The notes beneath the pieces were generated by a model that saw only the letters and a program-made list of their open reading frames with translations, searched no databases and was not told where the DNA came from. DNA of 64,000 nucleotides from Solimonas sp041659605 (GTDB taxonomy: Bacteria > Pseudomonadota > Gammaproteobacteria > Nevskiales > Nevskiaceae): NCBI GenBank assembly GCA_041659605.1, contig JBAZXW010000022.1:9341-73340 (forward strand). Direction: 5' to 3'. Position 1 is the stretch's first letter; each line of letters begins with the position of its first letter. Shown here in pieces: positions 43,512-50,263 of this stretch. Position numbers and translations under genes: made by a program.

Positions 43512-43883
43512 ATGACGTCCGCTGATCTCGTCACGAGCACCATGCGCCGAGTAACGTCGCGGGGCTTCGATCCGCACACGGCGTCGTGGGAGCACAAGGT
43601 CTGCGTGTTGCTTCATGCAGCCCAAGGCATCATTGACAATGGCGGGTTTAAATACCTCTTCGAGAGCCCATTCGAAGGAAACCCGGAGATGAAAGATTTC
43701 CCCCGGGTCTTTGAGGCCGTCGGAGCCATCTCATCTGCTGAGGCGGTTCGTGCGGCGCTCGCTCGTTCAGTGGACCCTCATACAAACTACGAAGATCTGA
43801 ATCGTGTGCTGTGGAGAGAAAGTGAGCAGAACTATGCCTTGCTTGAGCAGTACATCAGAGCGCATGAAAGCAGTTACGCATAA
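43512..43883 (+). CDS. Cassette 8 DUF4375/DMP19-like protein
   Basis: 123 residues. HKVCVLLHAAQGIIDNGGFKYLFESPFEG (from about residue 28) is the hallmark N-G-G-F region of DUF4375/DMP19-family proteins, followed by a helical half with AVRAALARS and YEDLNRVLW. Members are soluble, often of unknown role; DMP19 from Neisseria is a DNA-mimic that blocks a regulator. Whether this copy mimics DNA is unknown. Stop overlaps R'' of attC8. Confidence 0.65.
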   Translation: MTSADLVTSTMRRVTSRGFDPHTASWEHKVCVLLHAAQGIIDNGGFKYLFESPFEGNPEMKDFPRVFEAVGAISSAEAVRAALARSVDPHTNYEDLNRVLWRESEQNYALLEQYIRAHESSYA

Positions 43884-43946
43884 CCATCGCATGCAGCCGA
43901 CGTGCCCGCCTTGCGGCGGTCACGCGGCTGATGCGGGGCGTTGGGC
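43878..43946 (+). repeat. attC8
   Basis: R'' GCATAAC (43878-43884), R' GTTGGGC (43940-43946). Confidence 0.9.
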
Positions 43947-43952
43947 GTCGCG

Positions 43953-44198
43953 ATGAATACGAGCGTGAAGAAACGAGCTCAGATCGTTCTGGCCTGGTAT
44001 ATCGGTTTCTGCATTTTTGGCACTCTTCTTCTCATAGGCGGAGTTGGTGCGGAGTTCTATGCTGAGTGGGGTCCGCTGAAGAGGCTGGCGTTGGTGTTGT
44101 TTGGCGCACCGCTAATCCCGCTCGGGTACATTGCGGCACAGCTCATCTTGGAGGCCGTGGCACTTGCTCTTAAAGCCGTCTTCACGCGCTCACCATAA
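43953..44198 (+). CDS. Cassette 9 small membrane protein
   Basis: 81 residues from the ATG at 43953. Basic N-terminus (MNTSVKKRAQ), then two helices (IVLAWYIGFCIFGTLLLIGG and LVLFGAPLIPLGYIAAQLIL). No family recognised. It starts 6 bases after attC8. Confidence 0.55.
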   Translation: MNTSVKKRAQIVLAWYIGFCIFGTLLLIGGVGAEFYAEWGPLKRLALVLFGAPLIPLGYIAAQLILEAVALALKAVFTRSP

Positions 44199-44204
44199 AG
44201 CGCC

Positions 44205-44270
44205 GCCCAACCAGGCGCTCCATCCGACGGCCCCGCTTCGCGGGGCCGCGGCTGAGCGCCGGCGTTGGGC
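44205..44270 (+). repeat. attC9
   Basis: R'' GCCCAAC (44205-44211), R' GTTGGGC (44264-44270), central GGCCCCGCTTCGCGGGGCC hairpin. Confidence 0.92.
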
Positions 44271-44304
44271 GACATCAGGTCTGTGCCGGGTTGCCAACGC
44301 CCGC

Positions 44305-44326
44305 GCAAGCATAAAGCTATGCTTGC
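44305..44326. promoter_or_regulatory. Hairpin in cassette 10 leader
   Basis: GCAAGCATA and TATGCTTGC form a perfect 9-bp stem with a four-base AAGC loop, 29 bases before the first usable ATG of cassette 10. It could fold in mRNA or serve as an operator. Confidence 0.45.
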
Positions 44327-44354
44327 AGGTACCTGTGCGCCCCGGTCTCTCTAC

Positions 44355-44666
44355 ATGCATTACATCATGACCGATCCAACACTTGAAGCAATGAAATCCG
44401 ACCTGGCGTCCCGACAACAGGCTGAGTTGGCGCTGCTATTGAAGCAGGCGCGCGGCGTCGGAGTTCGAACATGGCTTGAGTTGGCATCGGTCCTTCTCAT
44501 AGGGATTCCGCTCGTATATATGGCAACGCGCACGAGCCCTGGAGATTCGGTGATGAGTTGGGTCCTCTTGCTTATATGCTCATCTGCGTTCACTGCCGTC
44601 CAAACAAACCGACGCCTCGCGGCACTCACCGCTCTGGTCGAGCGCCTTCTTTCCAGAGACTCATAA
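44355..44666 (+). CDS. Cassette 10 small membrane protein
   Basis: 103 residues from the ATG at 44355 or 99 from the ATG at 44367; ribosome sites are weak for both. N-terminal helix with DLASRQQAELALLLKQARG, then two membrane helices (LELASVLLIGIPLVYMAT and MSWVLLLICSSAFTAV) and a short basic/helical C-terminus. Topology suggests a small tethered coiled segment. Unknown function. The gene has an 85-base leader with a strong hairpin, longer than that of other cassettes. Confidence 0.5.
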   Translation: MHYIMTDPTLEAMKSDLASRQQAELALLLKQARGVGVRTWLELASVLLIGIPLVYMATRTSPGDSVMSWVLLLICSSAFTAVQTNRRLAALTALVERLLSRDS

Positions 44667-44675
44667 GGCTATGTC

Positions 44676-44741
44676 GCCCAACAACAAGATGCAGGGGACG
44701 TTCCCGCTTCGCGGGAACATCCCTGATCTTGAGCGTTGGAC
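44676..44741 (+). repeat. attC10
   Basis: R'' GCCCAAC (44676-44682), R' GTTGGAC (44735-44741), central GTTCCCGCTTCGCGGGAAC hairpin. Confidence 0.92.
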
Positions 44742-44758
44742 CTCATAAGGGGAGAGTT

Positions 44759-45322
44759 ATGAATCGTCTCGTAGTGGTGCTTGCAGCTCTTCTCTCATTT
44801 GGGGCCATCGCTCAATCCGAGTTTCCCCCTCCGCCTGCTGGTTATACCTGGGTGAATTGTCCAGAATCCAAGAGCGCGTACTTAAAACCGGATGGCTGGT
44901 TTTTTAAGAAGGTCGAAAAGCAATCCGGCACTTGGGGCTACTTTTTCACAAAAGAGAACATCGACAAACAGGGAGCCTTCACGACGGGGCTCTCGGTGAA
45001 TATTGTCACCAAGGTGCCCGCCAAGAGCGGCGCGCCAGCGCCTGACTACGCAGCTGCATTCATTAATGAAGCAGCTCAAGCCAATAAGATGCTGGTTGAG
45101 CCTTGGCACAAAAAGCTCGGTCCGTTTCATCAGTATGGCGTTCGAACCTTAGTTTCCGACCCAAAAGGTGGAGACTTCATCACCCACATGCTGGCCATCG
45201 GCAATGAGGACACCGGCACCGTTTACGTTCTCAACTTTGAAGCTCCAGCAGCCTCTTGGGAGGCCGCATGGAAGGTAAGAGAGCCGATTCTTAAGAAGTT
45301 CTTAATTGATACGGACGTATGA
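44759..45322 (+). CDS. Cassette 11 exported protein, unknown function
   Basis: 187 residues from the ATG at 44759 (GGGGAGAG upstream). Signal peptide MNRLVVVLAALLSFGAIAQS. Mature protein has WVNCPESKSAYLKPDGWFFKK, TWGYFFTKENIDKQGAFTTG and NIVTKVPAKSG, a beta-rich layout reminiscent of periplasmic PsbP/LpqN-like lipid-binding folds, though this is only a resemblance. It is complete; the damage from the IS lies in its attC, just after the stop. Confidence 0.62.
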   Translation: MNRLVVVLAALLSFGAIAQSEFPPPPAGYTWVNCPESKSAYLKPDGWFFKKVEKQSGTWGYFFTKENIDKQGAFTTGLSVNIVTKVPAKSGAPAPDYAAAFINEAAQANKMLVEPWHKKLGPFHQYGVRTLVSDPKGGDFITHMLAIGNEDTGTVYVLNFEAPAASWEAAWKVREPILKKFLIDTDV

Positions 45323-45323
45323 T

Positions 45324-45339
45324 GTCCAACCAACGGTTC
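45324..45339 (+). repeat. attC11, left part, interrupted by IS
   Basis: GTCCAAC (45324-45330) followed by CAACGGTTC is the R''/L'' side of an attC. The rest is missing because an IS3-family element begins at 45340. Confidence 0.75.
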
Positions 45340-45389
45340 TGAACCGCCCCGGATAACTCGGAGGCTCCATCACTTGAGAGAATGGAGCC

Positions 45390-45713
45390 ATGACCAGAGC
45401 ATCGAAGTTTGCCCCGGAAGTGCAAAAGCGCGCGGTCCGGATGGTGTCGGAGCACGCGGCGCAGTACACATCGCAGTGGGCGGCGATCGAATCGATCGCG
45501 GCCAAGATCGGTTGTACTGCTGAGACCCTGCGGCGCTGGGTGCGCCAGGGCGAGCGAGACGCCGGCGTGAGGCCTGGCCTAACCACGGCAGAGGGCGAGC
45601 GCATCAAGGCGCTGGAGCGCGAGAATCGCGAGCTGCGGCAGGCCAACGAGATCCTGCGCAAGGCGTCAGCATATTTTGCCCAGGCGGAGCTCGACCGCCC
45701 GTTCAAACGATGA
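45390..45713 (+). CDS. IS3-family transposase OrfA
   Basis: 107 residues. HTH_Tnp_1-type N-terminus (FAPEVQKRAVRMVSEHAAQY) with a second helix KIGCTAETLRRWVRQ, then a leucine-zipper-like coiled coil LERENRELRQANEILRKAS. It binds the IS ends. The stop overlaps the OrfB start (ATGA at 45710); IS3 elements usually also make an OrfAB fusion by -1 frameshifting near this overlap. Confidence 0.92.
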   Translation: MTRASKFAPEVQKRAVRMVSEHAAQYTSQWAAIESIAAKIGCTAETLRRWVRQGERDAGVRPGLTTAEGERIKALERENRELRQANEILRKASAYFAQAELDRPFKR

Positions 45714-46615
45714 AGGCGTTCATCGACGAGCACCGCGACGTCTACGGGGTCGAGCCGATCTGCAAGGTACTGCCGATCGCTCCGTCGACGTACTACGCAC
45801 ACGTGGCTCGGGAGGCTGACCCACAGCGCCGTTCCGCGAGGGACCAACGGGATCGAGCGCTGACGCCGGAGATCGAGCGTGTCTGGAACGACAACTTCCA
45901 GGTCTACGGCGTGCGCAAGGTATGGCGGCAGCTTCGGCGCGAAGGCTTCGACGTGGCCCGCTGTACCGTTGTGCGCCTGATGAAGCGCCTGGGCCTGCGC
46001 GGCGTCATCCGCGGCAAGTCGGTGCGCACGACGGTGAGCGATGCGAACGCGCCGTGCCCGCTGGACCATGTCCGTCGTCACTTCAAAGCGGATCGCCCTA
46101 ACAAGCTGTGGGTGTCCGACTTCACCTACGTATCGACTTGGCAGGGCTTCGTCTATGTCGCCTTTGTCATCGACGTCTTCGCCCGTCGCATCGTGGGCTG
46201 GCGCGCTTCGTCCGTGGCCCGGACCGACTTTGTGCTCGACGCTCTGGAGCAGGCGCTGCACGAGCGCAAACCGGTCGGCCCGGATCGCCTGGTCCATCAC
46301 AGCGATCGCGGCGTGCAGTACGTCTCGATTCGCTACACCGAGCGCCTGGCCGACGCCGGGCTGGAGCCGTCCGTGGGTAGCGTGGGCGATTCCTACGACA
46401 ACGCTCTGGCCGAGACCATCAATGGCTTGTACAAGGCCGAGGTGATTCACCGGCGGCCCTCCTGGCAACGCAGCGAAGACGTCGAGTGGGCCACGCTGCA
46501 ATGGGTGGACTGGTTTAACAATCGCCGACTGCTCGAACCCATCGGCAACATCCCACCGGCCGAAGCCGAGGAAGCCTACTATTCACAAATCCCCGAGTGC
46601 GCCATCGCGGCGTGA
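45710..46615 (+). CDS. IS3-family transposase OrfB (DDE integrase)
   Basis: 301 residues. HTH_21 region near YGVRKVWRQLRREGFDVAR, then the rve catalytic core with WVSDFTYV (first Asp), HHSDRGVQY (second Asp) and AETINGLYKAE (Glu). All catalytic residues are present and the frame is intact, so the element looks active. It ends in YYSQIPECAIAA, 39 bp before the right inverted repeat. Confidence 0.93.
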   Translation: MKAFIDEHRDVYGVEPICKVLPIAPSTYYAHVAREADPQRRSARDQRDRALTPEIERVWNDNFQVYGVRKVWRQLRREGFDVARCTVVRLMKRLGLRGVIRGKSVRTTVSDANAPCPLDHVRRHFKADRPNKLWVSDFTYVSTWQGFVYVAFVIDVFARRIVGWRASSVARTDFVLDALEQALHERKPVGPDRLVHHSDRGVQYVSIRYTERLADAGLEPSVGSVGDSYDNALAETINGLYKAEVIHRRPSWQRSEDVEWATLQWVDWFNNRRLLEPIGNIPPAEAEEAYYSQIPECAIAA

Positions 46616-46742
46616 CTCACACCAACGAGCCCCCGGGAAAGCCGGGGCGGTTCAGGTCCAACGCAGCGAGGGTGCAGATCTTTGCGTGGGCCGCTCTGTT
46701 GTTCCTTTTAGGCATCGCGCTCTTTCGAGCACAGCGCGCATG

Positions 46743-46986
46743 AGCCACAACAAGGTGTTCCAGCGGACCGGACTCGCCCTGCGGGCTCGTCCGGCCACTG
46801 AACACCGGCGTTGAGGCTGTAGAAAAACCCCAGACGGCAAAAGAGCGACCAACAAATGTTCGCGACAGTCACGTCAAACCGGTTTCAGTGCGCTCAAGTA
46901 CACCGTGAGCGCACTGACGCGAGCAAATTATCGAGCTGCGGCGCTGCTGGCCGTGCATCCCGACTTTTTCTACAGTCTCGTTGGAC
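46743..46986 (+). repeat. attC12, interrupted by a 167-bp element
   Basis: CCACAAC (near 46743) with the hairpin arms GGACCGGACTCGCCCTGCGG and CGTCCGGCCACTGAAC leads to GTT at 46810-46812. The expected R' tail GTTGGAC is found only at 46980-46986, after the inserted element. The 90 bp between the IS and this site hold no gene. Confidence 0.7.
46813..46979. mobile_element. MITE-like inverted-repeat element, 167 bp
   Basis: Terminal inverted repeats GAGGCTGTAGAAAAA and (read inversely) GAGACTGTAGAAAAA match at 14 of 15 bases. GTT flanks it on both sides, consistent with a 3-bp target duplication within R' of attC12. Inside is a perfect 11-bp palindrome, CAGTGCGCTCA (46886-46896) and TGAGCGCACTG (46906-46916). 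It encodes no protein, so it would need a transposase from elsewhere. Confidence 0.72.
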
Positions 46987-47021
46987 GACGCAAGAGGCCT
47001 AATTGCTCCGATCATCTTTCA

Positions 47022-47041
47022 GGTGTTACCATGGTGACACC
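47022..47041. promoter_or_regulatory. Palindromic operator of cassette 13 toxin-antitoxin
   Basis: GGTGTTACCATGGTGACACC is a 20-bp palindrome with one mismatched pair, 18 bases before the antitoxin ATG. RHH antitoxins typically bind such sites to repress their own operon. Confidence 0.65.
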
Positions 47042-47058
47042 ACGCGGAGTGTCCGGAC

Positions 47059-47343
47059 ATGTCTACGACATCACTAAAGCTTCCTGAAGACTTAAAACAG
47101 CTTGCTGCGGCTGCTGCGAAGCAGCAGGGCGTCACGCCACATGCATTTATGGTTGATGCCATTCGTGCTGCAGCCACAAATGCGGAGCGGCGAGCGCAGT
47201 TCGTCGCTGACGCCGTTGCCTCAAGAAAAGAAGCCATTAAATCCGGCAAGGGGTACGAGATCGCGGAGGTGCATGCTTACCTGCGAGCTAGGGCTCAGGG
47301 TAAATCCGCACCAAAGCCAAGGGCAAAAACGTGGCGCGCGTAG
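47059..47343 (+). CDS. Cassette 13 antitoxin, ribbon-helix-helix type
   Basis: 94 residues. The N-terminus STTSLKLPEDLKQLAAAAAK followed by QGVTPHAFMVDAIRAAA is a CopG/ParD-like ribbon-helix-helix; the basic C-terminal tail (SAPKPRAKTWRA) would wrap the toxin. It precedes and overlaps the ParE/RelE-like toxin gene by 13 bp. Its operator palindrome is at 47022-47041. Stabilises the array when expressed from its own promoter. Confidence 0.85.
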   Translation: MSTTSLKLPEDLKQLAAAAAKQQGVTPHAFMVDAIRAAATNAERRAQFVADAVASRKEAIKSGKGYEIAEVHAYLRARAQGKSAPKPRAKTWRA

Positions 47344-47627
47344 TCTACGCGGAGCGAGCGCTCGCTGATCTTGGGCGGCTCACTGATTTCCTCTTGCAGG
47401 CTGAGCCCGCCGCTGCGTTGGAAACGGTAGATCTCGTCACCGAGGCGGTGCGAGTCCTTGAGAATCATCCGTTGATCGGGCGCTCCGCCGAGCAAGGGCT
47501 GAGAGAGCTCGTTATTTCCCGTGGAAAGTCTGGCTACATCGCGCTGTACAGCTATGAGCTGGAGCAGGATACGGTGCTTGTGCTTTCAGTACGACATCAA
47601 CGTGAAGCTGGCTATGTGCCGGAGTAG
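47331..47627 (+). CDS. Cassette 13 toxin, ParE/RelE family
   Basis: 98 residues. VVYAERALADLGRLTDFLLQ, PLIGRSAEQGLRELVISRGKSGYIALYSY and VLVLSVRHQREAGYVPE give the ParE/RelE superfamily core; the RHQ-x(2)-GY end is typical. Target is gyrase or ribosome-bound mRNA, not decidable by eye. Coupled to the upstream antitoxin. Confidence 0.87.
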   Translation: MARVVYAERALADLGRLTDFLLQAEPAAALETVDLVTEAVRVLENHPLIGRSAEQGLRELVISRGKSGYIALYSYELEQDTVLVLSVRHQREAGYVPE

Positions 47628-47637
47628 ATGGCGTGTC

Positions 47638-47707
47638 GTCCAACAACAGGTTCCAGTGGGACGTCTCCGCCTTCGGCGGAGCCGCCCCCTGAATCTGAGC
47701 GTTGGCC
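47638..47707 (+). repeat. attC13
   Basis: R'' GTCCAAC (47638-47644), R' GTTGGCC (47701-47707), central CTCCGCCTTCGGCGGAG hairpin, the same as in attC5. Confidence 0.9.
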
Positions 47708-47722
47708 CGCAAATAGGCATGC

Positions 47723-47751
47723 TTTACGTTAATCACGCGGCGCGTTACTAT
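47723..47751 (+). promoter_or_regulatory. Promoter of cassette 14 higBA
   Basis: TTTACG (47723-47728), 17 bp, then TACTAT (47746-47751). The toxin GTG begins 6 bases after the -10, where transcription should start, so the mRNA may be leaderless. Confidence 0.6.
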
Positions 47752-47756
47752 ATGGC

Positions 47757-48035
47757 GTGATCAGATCGTTCGCCTGTGCCGACACTGAGTCTCTTGCGCG
47801 TGGCGAGCGCGTCAGGCGCTTCGTAAACATTGCGTCTGTCGCTCGTCGCAAGCTGAGACAGCTTGAGATCTCAGCCCGGCTGGACGACCTGCGAGTGCCG
47901 CCTGGCAATCATCTCGAGGCATTGAAGGGTGATAGAGCAGGCCAGTACAGCATTCGCATCAATGATCAGTGGCGCGTCTGCTTCCGCTGGACTGCCGCGG
48001 GAGCTGAAGACGTTGAGATAGTGGATTACCACTGA
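47757..48035 (+). CDS. higB: Cassette 14 toxin HigB
   Basis: 92 residues from a GTG at 47757. The RelE-superfamily HigB pattern is clear: RRFVNIASVARRKLRQLE, LRVPPGNHLEALKGDRAGQYSIRINDQWRVCFRW (from about residue 48) and VEIVDYH at the end. It cleaves mRNA on the ribosome in known relatives. As is usual for higBA, the toxin comes first; the antitoxin ATG is 12 bp downstream. Its start lies almost on the predicted transcription start. Confidence 0.9.
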   Translation: MIRSFACADTESLARGERVRRFVNIASVARRKLRQLEISARLDDLRVPPGNHLEALKGDRAGQYSIRINDQWRVCFRWTAAGAEDVEIVDYH

Positions 48036-48047
48036 GAGAGGCAACAG

Positions 48048-48404
48048 ATGAGCAAGCTCAGTCCCGTCACACCTGGCGAACTCCTATCGGAGGAATTCCT
48101 CAAGCCCATGGGGATCACCCAGTACCGCCTGGCAAAGGAAATCGGGGTTCCGGCTCAGAGAGTCGGGGAGATCGTTGCTGGCAGGCGTTCTGTTTCGGCC
48201 GACACTGACCTTCGGCTTTGCCGCTTCTTTGGCCTATCCAACGGGTACTGGCTCAGGGCACAGGCGGCATACGACACAGAGGTTGCTGAACGCTCGCTCG
48301 GGCCGAAACTGCGCAGGATCAGACCTTGGTCAGAATTTGCGGCCCAACCAACGGCTCCACCCGACGTCCCTTCCGCCGCTTCGCGTCGTCAGGGCCGCGG
48401 GTGA
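48048..48404 (+). CDS. higA: Cassette 14 antitoxin HigA (XRE family)
   Basis: 118 residues. N-terminal VTPGELLSEEFLKPMGITQY and AKEIGVPAQRVGEIVAGRRSVSADTDLRL form the HigA-type XRE helix-turn-helix, which represses higBA and neutralises HigB. From about residue 98 the frame enters attC14 and ends inside it, so the tail (TAPPDVPSAASRRQGRG) is encoded by the recombination site. Confidence 0.9.
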   Translation: MSKLSPVTPGELLSEEFLKPMGITQYRLAKEIGVPAQRVGEIVAGRRSVSADTDLRLCRFFGLSNGYWLRAQAAYDTEVAERSLGPKLRRIRPWSEFAAQPTAPPDVPSAASRRQGRG

Positions 48405-48419
48405 GCCAGGGCGTTGGGC
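48342..48419 (+). repeat. attC14
   Basis: R'' GCCCAAC (48342-48348), R' GTTGGGC (48413-48419). Overlaps the 3' end of higA. Closely similar to attC3. Confidence 0.92.
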
Positions 48420-48428
48420 GGCAAAAGC

Positions 48429-48830
48429 ATGAGCACCTTCGGCCGAGCCAGTCACATCATCTTCTGGGGCGCCATCGCGTGGCTTTGCATCGCCGCATTT
48501 CTTGCCCTTCAGTTCTGGCCGCACCTTCCAGCGTCTAGTTCTGGCTGGGCTGCGTTTATTGCTTTCGGTCCGCCGCTTTACGTCGTGGCTGAGGCCGCAG
48601 CAGAGTGGGCTTGGTCTTCGCGTGCGGGGCGCGCAATCTCTCACCATCCATCGTCGGCTGTTCGCATTTTATTAGGTGTCGTTATTTGCTTGGCCGCTGG
48701 CGTACTTGCAGCAGTCGCTGTGCCGCGGTTGGTGCAGTCCGTCGCGGTTGATCGTTGCCTTGATGCGGGCGGCGCATTCAACTACAGCGCCCAAAGCTGT
48801 GAGGGGTTGGAGGATAGGCATGCTGAGTAA
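48429..48830 (+). CDS. Cassette 15 membrane protein, unknown function
   Basis: 133 residues from the ATG at 48429. Three hydrophobic helices (IIFWGAIAWLCIAAFLALQF, WAAFIAFGPPLYVVAEAAAE, ILLGVVICLAAGVLAAVAVP) and a C-terminal soluble tail with a Cys pair (DRCLDAGGAFNYSAQSCEG) that could form a disulfide. No family recognised. Confidence 0.58.
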   Translation: MSTFGRASHIIFWGAIAWLCIAAFLALQFWPHLPASSSGWAAFIAFGPPLYVVAEAAAEWAWSSRAGRAISHHPSSAVRILLGVVICLAAGVLAAVAVPRLVQSVAVDRCLDAGGAFNYSAQSCEGLEDRHAE

Positions 48831-48897
48831 ACACGTCGCCTCCGTATTTGCCTTCGCTTCGCTGCGGCAAATCCACTGCTGATGCTGAGCGTTAAGC
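48825..48897 (+). repeat. attC15, degenerate
   Basis: R' GTTAAGC (48891-48897) is clear; R'' is a weak AGTAAAC around 48826-48832. Central arms TTTGCC and GGCAAA match attC4. Confidence 0.75.
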
Positions 48898-48984
48898 GAC
48901 ACAGGGTGAGCACCCGCGAATTGGACTCGTGCCCTTGGAGCCAGACGGCGAGCGGGTCGTCGCGTATCTCGAACGGAGGACACC

Positions 48985-49542
48985 ATGGGACTCTTGACCT
49001 TCAGTATCAACGTCACCCTGGACGGCTGCGTCGACCACCAGGAAGGAATCGCCGACGACGAGACACACGCCTTCTTCACCCGCCTCATGGACGAGGGCGG
49101 GGCGATGCTGTGGGGCCGCGTCACCTACGAGATGATGGAGAGCTACTGGCCAGCGGTCGCCCGCGGCGACGCGGAGGCACCGCCGGCGATGCGCGAGTGG
49201 GCGGTCAAGCTGGAGGCCAAGCCGAAGTACGTGGTGTCGTCGACGCGAAAGGATTTCCCCTGGACCAACAGCCACCACATCGCCGGCAACCTGCGAACGG
49301 ACGTACAGAAGCTCAAGGACGCGACCCCGAACGGCGTGCTCCTCGGTAGCGGCAAGCTCGCGACCGAGCTGGACCGGCTGGATCTGATCGACGAGTACAA
49401 GTTACTCGTCCACCCCAGGATCGCCGGCCGCGGCCCGACCCTGTACGAGAGCGGGCTGCCCAGCACGCGACGGCTCGAGTTGATCTCGGCGAAGCCGCTC
49501 CGCAGCGGCGCGATCGCCACGCACTACCGGCGCGCGCGCTAA
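48985..49542 (+). CDS. Cassette 16 dihydrofolate reductase-like (RibD C-terminal) protein
   Basis: 185 residues. RibD_C/DHFR-like fold: GLLTFSINVTLDGCVDHQEG at the N-terminus, AMLWGRVTYEMMESYWP, VVSSTRKDFPW and GVLLGSGKLATELDRLDLID. Related proteins occur in Actinobacteria and soil bacteria; NADPH-dependent reduction is likely, the substrate unknown. Trimethoprim-resistance cassettes (dfr) are a different family, so drug resistance should not be assumed. Its GC content is much higher than that of other cassettes, pointing to a different donor. Good ribosome site GGAGGAC before the ATG. Confidence 0.85.
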   Translation: MGLLTFSINVTLDGCVDHQEGIADDETHAFFTRLMDEGGAMLWGRVTYEMMESYWPAVARGDAEAPPAMREWAVKLEAKPKYVVSSTRKDFPWTNSHHIAGNLRTDVQKLKDATPNGVLLGSGKLATELDRLDLIDEYKLLVHPRIAGRGPTLYESGLPSTRRLELISAKPLRSGAIATHYRRAR

Positions 49543-49561
49543 CTCGGAGATGGGTCATGTC

Positions 49562-49611
49562 GCCTAACAACGCGCTGCACTCAGACGGGACGGTGAGCGC
49601 GGGCGTTGGAC
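49562..49611 (+). repeat. attC16, short
   Basis: R'' GCCTAAC (49562-49568), R' GTTGGAC (49605-49611). At 50 bp it is the shortest site in the array and lacks the large central hairpin. Confidence 0.85.
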
Positions 49612-49620
49612 CTACATGGC

Positions 49621-49649
49621 TTGCTAGGCGCGCAGTGCTACTTTAGTAT
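49621..49649 (+). promoter_or_regulatory. Promoter of cassette 17 toxin-antitoxin
   Basis: TTGCTA (49621-49626), 17 bp, TAGTAT (49644-49649). The antitoxin ATG follows 6 bases later, so this transcript may also be leaderless. Confidence 0.6.
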
Positions 49650-49655
49650 CACATC

Positions 49656-49913
49656 ATGCGCACTGAACTCGTTACCACCCTCAAACGCAAGGCTACCGAA
49701 CTCCTCTCCGAGATCGAGCAGAGCCGGGAACCGATCCTCATTACCCAGCATGGTCTGCCCAGCGCCTATCTGGTTGATGTTGAAACATATGAAGCTCTGC
49801 AGCAGCGGATGGGGCTGTTGGAGGGAATTGCCAGAGGGGAAAAGGCAATTGAGGAAGGTCGCACCGTTTCCCATGCGGAAGCCAAGAAGCGCATGGCCAG
49901 ATGGCTCAGGTAA
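49656..49913 (+). CDS. Cassette 17 antitoxin, Phd/YefM family
   Basis: 85 residues. TELVTTLKRKATELLSEIEQ and EPILITQHGLPSAYLVDVETYEALQQ are the Phd/YefM pattern (conserved I-T-x-x-G-x-P). The disordered C-terminus after LLEGIARGEKAIEEG binds the toxin. It overlaps the ParE-type toxin gene by 13 bp. Confidence 0.9.
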   Translation: MRTELVTTLKRKATELLSEIEQSREPILITQHGLPSAYLVDVETYEALQQRMGLLEGIARGEKAIEEGRTVSHAEAKKRMARWLR

Positions 49914-50263
49914 TCTGGTCCGAGCCGGCGCTAGGCGACCTTGACGCCATCGCTGATTACATTGCGCTGGAGAATCCCGAAGCGGCGCGGGCACTGGTGC
50001 ATAAGGTGTTCCAGCATGTCGAGCAGTTGGCCCAGCACCCCAAGAGCGGCCCCAAACCTCCCGAGCTGAAGGGTTGGCGCTATCGTCAAATAGTCGAGCC
50101 TCCCTGCCGCATTTTCTATCGAGAAGACGGCGAGCGTGTTTTCATCTTGTACGTGATGCGGGCCGAGCGTCTGCTGCGGCCAGCGCAACTGTCAACTCGG
50201 GCCCGCAGTGTCGGAGCCGCAGGTCCGACTAGCGGTTCCAGCGGACGTCCTCGCCTTCGGTGA
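49901..50263 (+). CDS. Cassette 17 toxin, ParE family
   Basis: 120 residues from the ATG at 49901. ParE-type core: WSEPALGDLDAIADYIALEN, HPKSGPKPPELKGWRYRQIV, CRIFYREDGERVFILYVMRAERLL. Relatives poison DNA gyrase. The last ~25 residues (from ARSVGAAGPTSGSSGRPRLR) extend into the degenerate attC17 and lie outside the ParE fold. Confidence 0.88.
   Translation: MAQVIWSEPALGDLDAIADYIALENPEAARALVHKVFQHVEQLAQHPKSGPKPPELKGWRYRQIVEPPCRIFYREDGERVFILYVMRAERLLRPAQLSTRARSVGAAGPTSGSSGRPRLR

Larger units (their letters stand above)
45340..46654 (+). mobile_element. IS3-family insertion sequence, 1315 bp
   Basis: Ends are TGAACCGCCCCGG at the left and its inverse CCGGGGCGGTTCA at the right, 13 bp perfect, with TG/CA termini. 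It encodes OrfA and OrfB with a complete DDE set. No 3-bp direct repeat flanks it (TTC on the left, GGT on the right), which points to a deletion or recombination after insertion. It splits attC11 of the integron. Confidence 0.9.

Noticed and set aside
48985..49542. Trimethoprim-resistance dfr cassette
   Set aside because: The protein is of the RibD C-terminal type, not DfrA or DfrB; resistance cannot be inferred.
40324..49611. CRISPR array
   Set aside because: The regular repeats are attC sites; spacing is that of genes and no cas gene is present.
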